Positions 1 through 10,655 of a DNA stretch of 64,000 bases are shown one piece after another. The DNA comes from Echria macrotheca (taxonomy: Eukaryota; Ascomycota; Sordariomycetes; Sordariales; Schizotheciaceae). Positions within the stretch are counted from its first letter, which is position 1; every line of letters begins with the position of its first letter. A model generated the notes under the pieces. That model saw nothing but the letters and a program-made list of their open reading frames with translations, searched no databases and was not told where the DNA came from. A program made the translations under genes and the position numbers. The stretch is from contig MU839852.1 in assembly GCA_030411725.1 (NCBI GenBank), positions 1 to 64,000 on the forward strand. Direction: 5' to 3'.

Positions 1-95
1 TAACCCTAACCCTAACCCTAACCCTAACCCTAACCCTAACCCTAACCCTAACCCTAACCCTAACCCTAACCCTAACCCTAACCCTAACCCTAACC
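1..95. repeat. Telomere repeat array, (TAACCC)15 plus TAACC
   Basis: Fifteen perfect head-to-tail TAACCC units plus a partial unit start at base 1. This is the C-rich strand of the TTAGGG telomere used by most filamentous ascomycetes, so base 1 is the physical end of a chromosome. No degenerate subtelomeric satellite separates the array from coding sequence; the array stops at the bases that read into the NACHT gene. Confidence 0.98.
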
Positions 96-2128
96 ATGCC
101 CAATCCAAGGTTTGGTCTGACTCCTGCGGCTGGCTCAGGACGACGGACGAGTACATAAGCTGGATCAGCGGAGATACGAGTTGGCCTTCGATCCTTTGTC
201 TCTGTGGCCCATCTGGCTCTGGTAAGACCACTATGGCTGCCAGTGTCATAACCGACCTCAGGAACCGTACGCAATCCTTCGTCCTGTACTTCTTCTTCGG
301 TTACAAGGATGCCGCCCGGAACACGCTCTCCAACATGTACACCACTCTCACCTCACAGCTACTTGATCATCTTGGGGACCAAGGGATGGGTCGCGTGCAA
401 GCCCTTGCTGATAATCTTCGCGGACAGTGTTGTCCTCAGGCGACAATGCAACAGCGCATCGACCTCCTTCTCGACCTGCTCTGCGATGCCGCTGCATTGT
501 CAACGGTACATGTGGTCATTGACGCATGCGACGAATGCATTGACTTCAATGCCTATGGAGAGCAAAATTATCATCACTTCTTCCAGAAGATGGCATCTTT
601 GGACGGACGAGCAACCAATATCCGGTTTTTCCTAACAACGGCGGATTACAACGTTTTGCCTCGTCTCGATAACGGCCAGGTGATCCGTCTCAGTCTCCTG
701 CAGTACCAAAGCACGGTAGCATCAGAGATTGAGAAGCATGTTCGGGCGAAGATATTCGGCATGGGAGATGCAGCCATTGCAGCGATGAACGAGGATGACC
801 TGGGCTTGGCTGAGAAAGTTGTACAGAGAATCTGCGAGTCTAGCGATGGTCTGTGGCTTCAAGCACATACCCACGTCAACGCGATCACCCGGCTGCAAAC
901 CGTGGCCGACATCAAAGACGCCGTTTCCAACCTTCAAGCTACCCCTGGAGCCTTATACCAGCAGATACTGCTCAGGATGGCTAACGACAATCCCGAGCTT
1001 TTAAAGGAGACGGCACAACACTTCGCAGATGAGACGTCTCATGCCAACAAGTCCAAGAAGAGGAAAAAGTCAGAGAAACGGAAGTCCCGGAACAAGAGTC
1101 TCGCGCACAGGATGCTTACCTTGATGTGTCAGGCCACATATTGCCTCGTCGTACCCGAGTTCGTTGCCATGGTCACAGTGCGGTTGTCTCCCGAAGGCAA
1201 GCTTGACAAGCAAAGCATCCCGTGGGATCCGGATAGCCTGCTCAGCCTCCTTGGCGACTTCATTCAGGTGGATGACAGGACCAAGGAAGTCAACATCCCC
1301 TATTCTTCCATGGAGGAGTTCTTTCAGCAAGCTCCAGAACCAGGCAGGCAACCGGGCTGGTGGTACGTTTCGGAGCTTGAGGCGCAACAATCGCTTGCTC
1401 AGATTTGCGCCTGGTTTCTCGGCAGCAAGGACTTCGAAACGCCCCTGAGCAAGGACCTCAAAACGCCTCTGATTGATAATGACCGTTGCACCAGCGCGGA
1501 CAATCCCTTCAGGAAGTTCCCGGGAGGATTGGGCCTCGAGCTCCGCCAAGATGTTGAGATGATAAAGCTCATGACACAGAGACTCAAAAGTTTCCCAGGC
1601 CTCGAGTACTGCGCCATCAACTTCCCGTTTCACGCGAGACGAGCCGCATATCTGGAGTATAAAGATACCAAGTCCTTGAACTGGATACGGCAAACTCTGC
1701 GCCCCCTCGTCAACCATTGGCTGACAGGAAATACCGACCAAAGCGAAGGCAACTTCCGAAGCTGGCAGGAGATTCATGCCTTTTTCTGCTGCGAGATGCC
1801 AGAAGACTGTTCATGTCACTTGTTCCTAAGCAGGGAAAAGTTCTTGATCAATCTCAAGATGCACTTTTTGCTGGAGGGAGAAAAGCCAGGTTCGGGATGT
1901 CTTTGGTGTGGGAAGAAGCCCTCCCGCAAGCCGTCTGTGAAGGGTAAATATGGCGAAACTGATGACAGAATCCTCTGTGGCGGTTACAACGAACACAGCA
2001 AATACTTTGCGAACACGAAATCCGGACAGTCAACAAAGTGTGGTCGACTTTACAGGGTATATCAGAAACCGCATCTTCTAGAGAAGGCGAAGGAAGAAGG
2101 ACGGGAGTATTTCCTTGATTCGTCTTAG
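95..2128 (+). CDS. NACHT-type STAND NTPase, 5'-truncated at the telomere
   Basis: Signal-transducing NTPase of the fungal NLR-like class (heterokaryon incompatibility/innate immunity type). The first ATG in frame is at 233, but the frame is open upstream through to the telomere and encodes the family hallmark: a tryptophan-rich lead-in (W-S-D-S-C-G-W-L at 113-136) followed by Walker A GPSGSGKTT at 206-232. Starting at 233 would lose the P-loop, so the real N-terminus was longer. Walker B is VVIDACDE (about 515-538). A lysine/arginine-rich linker (about 1048-1095) and a winged-helix-like part follow; the C-terminal 250 residues are unrecognised, with a Cys-rich stretch near the end. The N-terminal effector domain is missing because the telomere abuts it. 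Whether the remnant is expressed is unknown. Confidence 0.8.
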   Translation, partial: HAQSKVWSDSCGWLRTTDEYISWISGDTSWPSILCLCGPSGSGKTTMAASVITDLRNRTQSFVLYFFFGYKDAARNTLSNMYTTLTSQLLDHLGDQGMGRVQALADNLRGQCCPQATMQQRIDLLLDLLCDAAALSTVHVVIDACDECIDFNAYGEQNYHHFFQKMASLDGRATNIRFFLTTADYNVLPRLDNGQVIRLSLLQYQSTVASEIEKHVRAKIFGMGDAAIAAMNEDDLGLAEKVVQRICESSDGLWLQAHTHVNAITRLQTVADIKDAVSNLQATPGALYQQILLRMANDNPELLKETAQHFADETSHANKSKKRKKSEKRKSRNKSLAHRMLTLMCQATYCLVVPEFVAMVTVRLSPEGKLDKQSIPWDPDSLLSLLGDFIQVDDRTKEVNIPYSSMEEFFQQAPEPGRQPGWWYVSELEAQQSLAQICAWFLGSKDFETPLSKDLKTPLIDNDRCTSADNPFRKFPGGLGLELRQDVEMIKLMTQRLKSFPGLEYCAINFPFHARRAAYLEYKDTKSLNWIRQTLRPLVNHWLTGNTDQSEGNFRSWQEIHAFFCCEMPEDCSCHLFLSREKFLINLKMHFLLEGEKPGSGCLWCGKKPSRKPSVKGKYGETDDRILCGGYNEHSKYFANTKSGQSTKCGRLYRVYQKPHLLEKAKEEGREYFLDSS

Positions 2129-2901
2129 AGGCTCGGAGTAAGCCACCAGGTTCGGCCTTCTCAAGTTGAGTTGGTGAGATGGGGGAGGATGAGGGGGAGG
2201 AGATATATTAGAGATACCCCTGTCGACCTTGGCATTGGAACTGCGGAGTAAAGAGTGGTGTGATGGAAACAAGATGCTGGACCCTCAAGCGTGACTACCT
2301 AGGTATTCCAGACACTCAAACATGCCAAGTTGTATTTCAGTCGTAGGAGAGCCTGCATGGTATGCCCGATGTATCCTGGCGAAGAACATTTTCTGAGCCC
2401 CGCCGTCATGGTGCCTTACTTGGTATCGTACAAGTCCAGCCAACCCAATGTCTATCTGTCCATTAGGGCCAAAACCACTGTTTCCTCCTCGTGTCCATTA
2501 GGGCCACCACTGACGCCCCCGAGCAGGGCCTTGCTCGACCCTGGTGCGGTGGCCGTTGACGTCCACTTGACTTGCTCTTGTCGGGCGGGATCATGCAAGA
2601 CTTGTTCAAGACAATACCTAGGTGATAGTCACAGTCTGTACCATATTCTCCAGTCTGGGATCTCCGAGATCAAACCCTTCAGTGAAGCTTTCGGCACCTG
2701 GATCCATGGCAAGCCTTTCGGTGATTTCATCAACCGGCTTGTCCATCCCCAGCCAAGAACCTCGCCACTCGGGCAACCCGACCATGCCGGTCCGCAACAA
2801 GAAGTAGCCCTTCAAGATACACTTGCCGTTTGGATCCATCGTCATAACCTTCTTTCGCCGCGAGGTCCCAAGTCGCTTTCACAAACAAGAGTACAGCCCC
2901 A
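2129..2901. other. Gap between NACHT remnant and UstYa-family gene; no confirmed gene
   Basis: The upstream exons of the UstYa-family gene should lie here, but I could not find a convincing N-terminal transmembrane exon. A minus-strand open frame at 2618-2845 (75 codons) has a protein-like composition, with runs such as GKCILKGYFLLRTGM, and could be a relic of another gene. The plus-strand 214-codon frame at 2330-2974 looks non-coding. Confidence 0.4.
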
Positions 2902-3392
2902 GATTGCCCCGCACCCGAGGCACCGGACCTGTACCTTGTTCAACTTCAAGTGTTTCACGATCTGCATTGTCTAAATCTCATTCGTAAGTGTGCCTACATA
3001 AACGTATATCCAGACCAAGCGGTATGGTCCAACGGCAGGATCGACCACAACACCGCCAATGCTAAACACGTTGGTATGCATAATCTGATATATCACTCAC
3101 GGTAGTTAAGAAGTAGCACCTGTACATGTATTGAATCTGACTAACAGATCACTGCATCGACGCCCTCCGACAATCCGTCATGTGTGCAAGCGATGTTACG
3201 CCAAGGAAGTTTTCGCCCTATGCCAACGAGCGGCAGTATTATGTGTACCCAGACATCTACGTCACCCAAATGTGCGGCAACTTTGATGCTGTCCAGGAGT
3301 GGTCCAGGGAGAGACGCGTGGTGGACTGGATGATGAGCTGGGATGAGGAGTGGCAGCGGACGAGGTTTAACCGGACTATGCCGGACCCTTGA
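2902..3392 (+). CDS. UstYa-family (DUF3328) oxidase, 3' portion
   Basis: UstYa-family proteins catalyse oxidative cyclisation or related steps in fungal RiPP (ustiloxin/dikaritin) and other secondary-metabolite pathways, and carry two HxxHC motifs. Both are visible: HDLHC (from 2956, followed by LNLIRK) in one exon and HVDHC (followed by IDALRQ and an MC..D block) across the next junction. The motifs join only if an intron is removed: donor GTATGC at 3074, CTAAC branch, acceptor CAG ending at 3147 (74 nt, phase 1, restoring an Asp codon). The second exon runs to the stop at 3390-3392 and ends in a typical W..ER..V..W tail. The frame is open upstream to 2848, but the N-terminal exons and transmembrane segment were not found, so this may be an incomplete model or a 5'-eroded gene. 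Confidence 0.75.
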
Positions 3393-5016
3393 TCAGGATT
3401 GATTTTGTAAACATCTACGGGCCCCTGGTTCTACAATTAGGGCGCTGAAACCCGTAAATACTTTATTGAAAGACACTGATTTGGTGCGTACCTTAGTTTG
3501 CTCGGTCGTGTGGGTGCACCTGGCAGCTGCTAGCTGGTACGGACAGATGCTTGCAGGTGACAACCGAACAGAGTAAGATATGTGCAGGAATATGGTGAAG
3601 TTACGGTACCTAGCTATACAGGTCTAGCAAGTCTTATCCTGTTGTCAAGTAGTTTTCCTGTCGTCAGACAGTTTGCTGTCGTCTGACAGTTAACCATTTG
3701 GCCCTCCATACTGCTGTTCCAAAACGATGATGAGACTAATAGATGGTTTTCTCGCCCTCACATGATCTGATTTATTACAAAGGATATGTCACAAGTGAGG
3801 CCAAGAAGCTCCCCGGACTGTTAGCGTAGGGCTTGTGACAGTTGGGTCGCAGGCCCACACCCAATTGAGGCAACCTTCCAAAAGAATTGCCGAAATTCTA
3901 AGGTCAGCACCTTAGAATCCTAACTGTGGATATATGCCAGCACGACCCCCAACCAGGGCCGTGACTGGGCTGCGGTAGATAACTTGCCCAACGAAGCGAC
4001 CTACGCCTAGTATATAATCTTGAAGCCGGCGAGGAGAAGCTGAAGAAATGCAAGGTGATTTAATGTATAAAGGGCACACGATCCCCGTCGGCGTTGTGCG
4101 CCCGTTGGACGTTACCGTCGTCGGGTACGCGTGGCACTTGAGTCCGTGCCGACAGCGGGATACCGCCCGACCCGCCGCCGGGTTTGTCAGGATCGGCGGT
4201 CGGGACCGTCGTGAGGAGGTTAGGACCGGGTCGGCTGGGGCTGGGGTGGCGGAGCTTTTTGACTGCTAATTCGACAGTAGGTACTCTCCTATCCAGGGAG
4301 GAAAAAAAGCGGGGAAAGGGGGGCGTGGCTGTGTGGGTTGGATGTTGATGGGGAGGCGGCACATGGGGATCGCTCGGTCGGTTGGCGGAGCTCCGCTAAC
4401 CGTATGCCTCGCTTTGCGTGATGATTCGGCTGAAAATGGGCTCGGGGGAGCTGAACCGAGCCAGTCAGTTCAGCTGGCCAAGCGTATCACTTGCCGCTCA
4501 CATTGCCACAACGAAATCTTAGGTACAATGAGGGCTCTCTGCCTCTGTCCTGAGTGCCGCAAGGCAGACTCCAAAAGTTCCAGTCAATCTACAATTATTC
4601 CACCATTGGCACCGCAATCTGGCAGATGATGACGTCGAAGGCACGACGTAGGATTTACATTGTAACAACATGTGCCGATCGGCCGTGGTTGTTAAGAACC
4701 AACGGAAGCAACGCCGCAGTTTTGATTGTTCTAACAGGAGCACATACGGTTCCATCTTGAGGCGGCCGCCATGCCAAGCCCACACTGTCGTACAAACAAA
4801 TCCTTCCCCCCTCGCAGCCCAGCCGACAGTGCCGACCCGCGGCAGGGATCCGGATGTAATCCGGACCAATGCGGACGCACTGCCGAGGTGTTTTTTAAAG
4901 CTAAGTACGCAATATTTTTGTGTAGAGGAGTGTTTGTTTGTCCCCCCCTTTTTTTTGCACCACTGTCCATCCCTCTTCATGTTGTCATATTTACCCTTTA
5001 TGTTGTGATAGATACA
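3393..5016. other. 1.6-kb stretch without a supported gene
   Basis: Several open frames of 70-150 codons overlap each other on both strands (4048-4269, 4060-4362, 4519-4980), with no recognisable motif and proline/arginine-rich composition typical of GC-rich shadows. The stretch contains a pair of short palindromes at 3658-3689. I see no further structure. Confidence 0.5.
3658..3689. repeat. Two tandem 14-bp palindrome-like units
   Basis: CTGTCGTCAGACAG (3658-3671) and CTGTCGTCTGACAG (3676-3689) are near-identical, each with CTGTC/GACAG arms, separated by 4 bp. They could pair within or between units. No function can be assigned. Confidence 0.6.
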
Positions 5017-5664
5017 TCATTTCTCTGAACTAACGTTATGTAAATGCAACCCAATACCTTCGTCTAGCCTGCCGATGTTATGCTCCATGTTTCCAACTAT
5101 AGTGCTATTCCTCTGCCTCCCATTTGAGTAACGCCGGATTCGGGTGCAGCTTTGGTTTTGCAGGTGTCGGTTCCTGCCCGTCAAGCGGCTGAAGTGCGCT
5201 CCGCACCGAGGACATATATGAATTGCACGACTGCTCGAACGTTCTCGCTGGTGTCTCTTTAGGTTGCTCAAGTTGGTAAAGAGCCGGCCGTCGCATCCGT
5301 GGTCCCAGCATCTGAGTTCTGATGAAAATTCCGGGAGAGGCTCGGAGAATGTGTCGTTTGTTGTCTCAGTCCCGTCCCAAAATGAGTCGGAGGGGCCGTC
5401 GGAGAGGTCATGATCGCTCCAAGGGAAGAATATAGTTGAGAGTGTATCTTCTAATGAATCGCTGGCTGTCCCTGTTCGAAGCCGAAATTGGGGGGCTGGT
5501 TGCATGTCTCGGTGATCAACACCCAAGGCGGTATCCGGCTTCTTGATGTTGTCTGTGGATAATGGTCCGAAATCGATGGGAGGAAGCAGCGTTCGTATAC
5601 TCGACATCCAGTTCATGACGACGTCTCTGCCGTTATCTGATGTGTCCAGGTATGCAGAGGACAT
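5017..5664 (-). CDS. Small C2H2-type zinc-finger protein
   Basis: A 215-residue protein starting at the ATG at 5664 (the frame continues two codons upstream but only with a TTG). The C-terminal third holds two zinc-finger-like units: C119-x4-C124-x13-H138 with a displaced second histidine, and C151-x2-C154-x12-H167-x5-C173, a C2HC variant. The first 110 residues are acidic and Ser/Thr-rich, as in fungal activation regions. It is probably a nuclear DNA-binding regulator. It lies between the UstYa-family gene and the PDI gene, so it could regulate that locus. The irregular finger spacing leaves room for a degenerate or mis-bounded gene; a short intron near the fingers cannot be excluded. Confidence 0.6.
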   Translation of the reverse strand: MSSAYLDTSDNGRDVVMNWMSSIRTLLPPIDFGPLSTDNIKKPDTALGVDHRDMQPAPQFRLRTGTASDSLEDTLSTIFFPWSDHDLSDGPSDSFWDGTETTNDTFSEPLPEFSSELRCWDHGCDGRLFTNLSNLKRHQRERSSSRAIHICPRCGAHFSRLTGRNRHLQNQSCTRIRRYSNGRQRNSTIVGNMEHNIGRLDEGIGLHLHNVSSEK

Positions 5665-6471
5665 TCCCAAGGAGCCAGCATGTTAAATGTCAGGCCATGA
5701 CCGAAGCAGAAGAGATGAAGCTGCTTCATCTAGCCAGGGCGCTCCTTAACCTTTATCATTCGTTCTGTGAGGCACAGGACTGGCCGTTGATGGCAAGTGA
5801 GTTTACAACTATATGCCTAACTGCTGTGTGGGCCGCGCCGCTGGAACCTCGCATTTCCCTAAAGCGATCACGGGCAGCTGCAGGTCCGATCCACCAAGTG
5901 ATTCGTCCACGGCTCCATGGTCACATTAAATAAAAGTAATTATACGGATGCCGGTTTCAAAAGCCCGGCGAGCGCCAAGCCAACCACAGCCTGTTTGTTG
6001 CGTTTCTTCCACAATCCTGCTCATCCTCCTTATCCTCATCCTGGGCATCCTTCTCATCCGTAACATCCCGCATCCTGCACATCTTGGGCATTCTGGTTCC
6101 CCATTTATTTCCGACGGCCCTCTTTGTACTCGTCGTAGAAACGCTACACCACTGCTATTAACTATTATCACTGCCAGAGCTATCAGAAAGATGGGGGTTG
6201 TCATTGTTCAATTCTCTGGCTTCATGGCGAAGCCAGAAGGTCGTACCCTATGTGGCTACGTGCATGAACTACATGTATCTGGGAAAATCCTAGCTATCGC
6301 CAGTCTCATCACCACAACTGCCAGCCATGGCCACGATCCACACAGTGGATCGTGCCCCCCCCTTTTTGACGGTTCACACCAAGGCATGTAATAAAACGCC
6401 TCACATTGGGTACCAGATGTTCCGAGAAACCTAAACCATGGTCCATTTTGGAGACAATATCATAAACCTTT
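5665..6471. other. Gap with a degenerate ATCCT-rich tract
   Basis: Between the C2H2 and PDI genes. At about 6018-6095 the plus strand is a run of degenerate CTCATCCT/CATCC units. On the other strand this reads as (G)GGAT, the same low-complexity motif found around the peptide genes further along. No coding evidence. Confidence 0.5.
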
Positions 6472-8157
6472 TCAAAGCTCATCATGGGTCTGCCCGCTCT
6501 TTTCACTGCTCGGAGATGCCGACGCAGCATCAGTAACAGCTTCTTCCTCGAGAGCCCTGGCCTTCTCCCTGATATCGATGGAGGCCCCATACTTGCCCTT
6601 CTCCGAGATGAACATGACGATATCCTCCAGCGACCGGTTTCCTTTATACAGAATTGGCGCATCCTTGGACCCGGCAGGGTAGAGCATGAGCATGGGATAT
6701 CCCTTGGGTATCCCGTCAGGGACGTCATTAGTCGTGCCATCAATCTTTGCCACCGTGACCTTGTCAGTGAAGTTTGACGCGGCGTACTCCGCCCCGAGCA
6801 GGTCATATTTTGGAGCGAATCGCTTGGAATGCCCGCACCAGGGCGCGTATATTTTTATCAGCACATCCTTGTCGTTGTTGACGACCACGTCCTGGTAGCT
6901 GTGGCCCACAACAACAGTAACAAAACCGTCTTGTTTTTCTGGAATCGGGTCCGACGTGATACTCGGCTCGATTTTACCATCGAGGAAATCCTGCACAAAC
7001 TCGGAAATGGCATCTGTTGTAATCTCCTTCGGTGTTTTGTCCTTGTTTGGGTCGACGACAAAGGGAAATTTCTTGTTTGTCGCAAAGTCCAGGATCGCAA
7101 ACGCGGGGAATTTGCCACTTTCCAAGTTCAAGTCCTTTGCACTGGCGCCATACTCTGCGGCGTCGATGCTTGCGAAATGGATTTTTCCGCGCTGGGAGCC
7201 AGCGACGGGGCGTAAGATATCGCCGAGACGGGATCGTTCCTCGGGTGTCTCGCCGAAGATCCAGCCGACAGGAAGTTTGGATTCCTTGTAGAGACCGATC
7301 GTGTCCGAGTTGATTTCGCCTATCAGGGGGATCGTGGCGCGTAGGGCAAAGTTCTTGATGGTGTCGGTTTCAAAGGGTTGCTGGGTCAGTTTCTCTTGAT
7401 TTTCCTCTCTGTCATCGTGCCTTTTATTCTTGTGGAGGACGAGAGAAGGGAGCGGGGATGACCCGTCACTCCCGTAGATGATGCCGCATAGGATTCTGTG
7501 ACGCAAATCTTCTGCTGCCTCTTCGAAAACGGCTTTGCTGGCTGTGTCCTCGATAGCTATGTGTGCGATGAGGACGTAGTCGTCGGTGGATTTGAAGTTG
7601 GTGATGTTGTTCATTGTAAGACTGGACACAACGGGCAGAGACTGCCTCATCATGAAAGCAACAATTCTGGGGGACAAATTCGTTAGCTGCGTGTCTGTAG
7701 CGTATTCTGGATCAAGTTATTGCTCACCCATCAACATCGCGAGTTCCCGTATATGGAGTCCTATTTTCCGGCCCACGTAGAACCTGCAAGTCTGGGTATC
7801 CTCCGACGCCGTATTCCTTGCAAAGATCTTCCTCTGTAGTACAGTCCACTTTGGCGAGTCTGATGCCCTTGTTTTTGCGCTTGAGAGCAGTGGCGGCCTC
7901 CTCGTAGTCGGGGATAAGTGCTTGGCAGTATTGACACCATGGAGCATAAACTGAAAAGCAAATCAGCATATGAGAAATAACCGTCAGAACTGGTGGAGAG
8001 GCGTTTTACACTCCGTAAGGACAAGGTCATTCGATGTGATGAACTCGGTAAAGTTTGCTTGTGTCAACACCGAAACGTCCGAGACCATCAGATTCTCCGC
8101 ATCTACCACGGCCGGCAGAACCGCCCAAAGGGCGTAGAGAAAACAATTTGGGCGCAT
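6472..8157 (-). CDS. Protein disulfide isomerase, divergent, with HDEL tail
   Basis: ER thiol oxidoreductase that forms and reshuffles disulfides in secretory proteins. Three exons (8157-8010, 7950-7728, 7666-6472) give 521 residues, normal for a fungal PDI with a-b-b'-a' domains. Residues 1-20 are a signal peptide and the last four are HDEL (ER retention). The first donor (GTAAAA at 8009) restores the family sequence TEFYAPWC. Active sites are unusual: the a domain has C55-Q-Y-C58 instead of CGHC, and the a' domain has C401-G-H-S404, so the second cysteine is serine. The a' site can form mixed disulfides but cannot make its own intramolecular disulfide. It lies downstream of two cysteine-rich peptide genes on the same strand, which suggests a specialised folding role. 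It is probably a paralogue of the housekeeping PDI; this last point is inference. Confidence 0.92.
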
Positions 8158-8889
8158 TATGGTGCGTTGATGTGCAACAACGGTAATTTGGATAGGTGGA
8201 GTAAGGTGGTGAAAGACAGAAGAAAATTCTACCTTCCTCCTAGGGGCATTGCCGAAGAGACAGCTGAAAACGGTATCAAGGGGGGGCATTCCTAGGAGAA
8301 CAAATCATGGAAATTTGAATGGGCATTTGCTGATATCTTGGGATAAAGATAACACCTGGCCATCTTACCCTCTGGTTTACGACGGCGATCGAAGGATCGA
8401 AGGATTTGGGGATCGGAGGATTTGCGGAGTCGGAAGCGGGAAGTCATTGAATGGACGCACTGCGCCACCTCAGGCATTCAGCTCTGCCACGCGCGTACCG
8501 GCGGCGCACACGATTTCCCATGGCTTTTAATACGTCACCGCGCGCTTAGCAACATTAAGAAAACATCAGGCTCTATGCAACTAGCACTATGGGTTGTATA
8601 CCTAGGTACCTTGCGCGGCATGACGGTCTCACGGAAAAGTTCTTATTGCAAGATATCGCTACGCGACAATGCCACCACAAAATCATTTAATTTCCTCGAG
8701 AGTACTTAGATGTTGCGACTTCATAGAGAAAGAAAAGACACAGATTTCTACCCAAAGCACTCTCCCTAAATTTCCCCTGTCCAGCCATGTCTCATCCACA
8801 CGAAAACCACAATATCTACTCGAACCAGCCGTGGTTTTCCACACTTCACAGGCATCGACTTTGCCTCGATGACGCCCGCTACGTGTCTC
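8158..8889. other. Upstream region of PDI, with a short GGAT tract
   Basis: Holds the PDI promoter (minus strand) and the 3' side of peptide gene A. At about 8388-8430 the plus strand has degenerate GATCGAAGGATTTGGGGATC-type units, the same motif as at 11340-11510. Nothing else is recognised. Confidence 0.5.
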
Positions 8890-9231
8890 CTAAGTGCAGC
8901 GCATGTTGTCGGGATTGCTGGGAGCGTTGACACAATGGCCGCCAGCGCCACCAAGGGTTACATCGCAGCAATACAGACCGGCGCAGCAGCGGATGGCGAC
9001 CAAGTCGCAGTATGAACCGTTAGCGCCTTGGCACTAGTCTCGAGTTAAACCCGGCTCAAGCCTTTGACATATACCAAGCTGAATACGTACTCTCTTCTCC
9101 AAGTTGGTGAATTTGGGAGAGATAGCCAAAGCAGTAGCTGAGGTAGCGAATATTACAAGCGACAGAAGCTGCCTACCGGTAGCTCAGGTTAGTGCATTGT
9201 AGGACGCAAGCAGACCAAATGTCTCTTACAT
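8890..9231 (-). CDS. Secreted cysteine-rich peptide A, Kex2-type precursor, start codon split by intron
   Basis: A 75-residue precursor found from homology to copies B and C. Exons: 9231-9230 (only the bases AT), 9172-9091, 9033-8890; introns of 57 nt each with GTAAGA..TAG and GTACGT..TAG ends and a CTAAC branch in intron 1. The start codon is AT^G. Residues 1-18 form a signal peptide (MQLLSLVIFATSATALA), then a short pro-region ending in L-E-K-R, then 47 residues starting at Cys. The mature part has cysteines at 1, 9, 16, 17, 22, 23, 34 and 46 (C-x7-C-x6-CC-x4-CC-x10-C-x11-C), implying four disulfides. Intron 2 sits exactly between the Lys-Arg and first Cys codons. Probably a secreted effector, antimicrobial or defence-type peptide; no known family was recognised. 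Confidence 0.82.
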
Positions 9232-10655
9232 CTTGACAGAGTGTTGAGTGTTTCGAAACGTGAAAAGTGGACGAGAAGGTAAGTGTCTGGTGAGGGTGAG
9301 TGACTTGATACTTGTCTTCATGAGAGACGGATTTCAACTGGCTTAAATACTACCTATAAACGATCTTCAGGACTGTTGGTCCTTCGTTTCCGGCGTATGT
9401 TCTATCCTCCAGTCCTCTGATCCGCTCGAAGTCATTGCTCCTCTAGATCCTCTCATCCTCAGGTCCTCAGCATCTCAGAATCCCAACATGCAATCCCGGG
9501 ATCCGCTAATCCCCAAGTACAGGATCCCCGGCCCCATAACTCCCCGGATGCATTACCCCCATATTCCAATCCCTAAGTCTATTCATCCGCCAGTCTCGAG
9601 TCCGCCGAACCCGTAGCACTGTTGCGGCACAGCCCGGCCAGACTGCGGAACTCGGCACACCGCAGGAAGAGCTTCACCCCGTCCCCACTACGCCCACTCA
9701 GGTACATCGAGCTGGATCTGTAGTCCAGAACATGCAAATCCCCTTATTTTTTTGATCTTCATCCACCCACACCATTCGTTCATTTCTTGATCCCCCCATT
9801 TCCTGGTCTTTTTCATTCCCCTGATCCCCGGGGGAACGTAATCCTTCGGTGCTTTGATCCTCTAGTTCTAATCCTTTCCCATACCGCCAAGCAGTGCAGT
9901 GCAACGCAACTCCATGACTCGGGGGAATGTTGATCATATCCTGATTCAGAGAGAGCGGAACAAACATATTTGTCAGCGGTTGCGACGGGGATGACCGATG
10001 GGCGAAAGGCAGGTATGGAGTCTGGTGAAGCACACCGAAGACACGAGTTTGCGTGTTGACGCGGCTCTCTTTCACATGGTCCGGGAGGATCTCATCTGCT
10101 TACGTGTCTCGGTCAAGAGTGGAAAATTCCTTGTCTGTCGTCGGTGAATGCTCTCCTGTCAGCAACATACTACACCGGCACAACCGTGCCGATTGACTTC
10201 GGGTCAGGAGTGAGTGGTAAACCTTGGAAAACTTGGAAAACTTGGAGTTGGCGAGACCTAGTTACCGTCGTTTGCTAAATCATTTTTGTAGTGGGGTTGT
10301 GAGCTGTAGTAGCTCCGGTCAATAAGAGAGGTAAAGCACAAGCATGCGGCCTATCTATGAAGCATTGCCCTCAAGGTAAGGTACTCGAAGAAAACTCCAC
10401 GTTCAACTTGCGAAAGAACACTCTCGAGTTCAAAACACCGGTCGTATATTTTGCAGTTGTACCAAGGGCGTGGTAACTAAAAACAAAAAAGCTAACAGGT
10501 TCAGGAGGATAAATGAAGGACATGAAAATTCCAGCTCAATCTTCCCGGCGCAACCCGCCCGGCCCTGCCCCTTTTGTCCCAACTAGGTAGCCCTGACCCC
10601 TCCTGGGCTGAATTGCCCGGCCCAACCAAGCTTGAGATGACCAGAGCTGATAAAC
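9232..10655. other. 1.4-kb intergenic with long C-rich degenerate ATCC tracts
   Basis: From about 9403 to 9600 and again 9735-9870 the plus strand consists of degenerate ATCCYC/TCCTC units (minus strand: GAGGAT/GGGGAT). The tract lies on the promoter side of peptide gene A. The rest (about 10100-10655) shows no supported gene. A 125-codon minus frame at 9698-10075 runs through the low-complexity tract and is not believed. Confidence 0.55.

Noticed and set aside
1070..1777. 235-codon open frame antisense to the telomeric NACHT gene
   Set aside because: Fully overlaps a frame with clear NACHT and winged-helix features, and has no motif of its own; a shadow of codon usage.
2330..2974. 214-codon plus-strand frame
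   Set aside because: Overlaps the UstYa HxxHC exon in another frame; composition rich in Pro/Ser/Arg and no domain.
4519..4980. 153-codon minus-strand frame and overlapping plus frames
   Set aside because: Mutually overlapping frames without motif, start context or homology that I recognise.
9698..10075. 125-codon minus frame
   Set aside because: Runs through the degenerate GGAT tract; a product of repeat composition.
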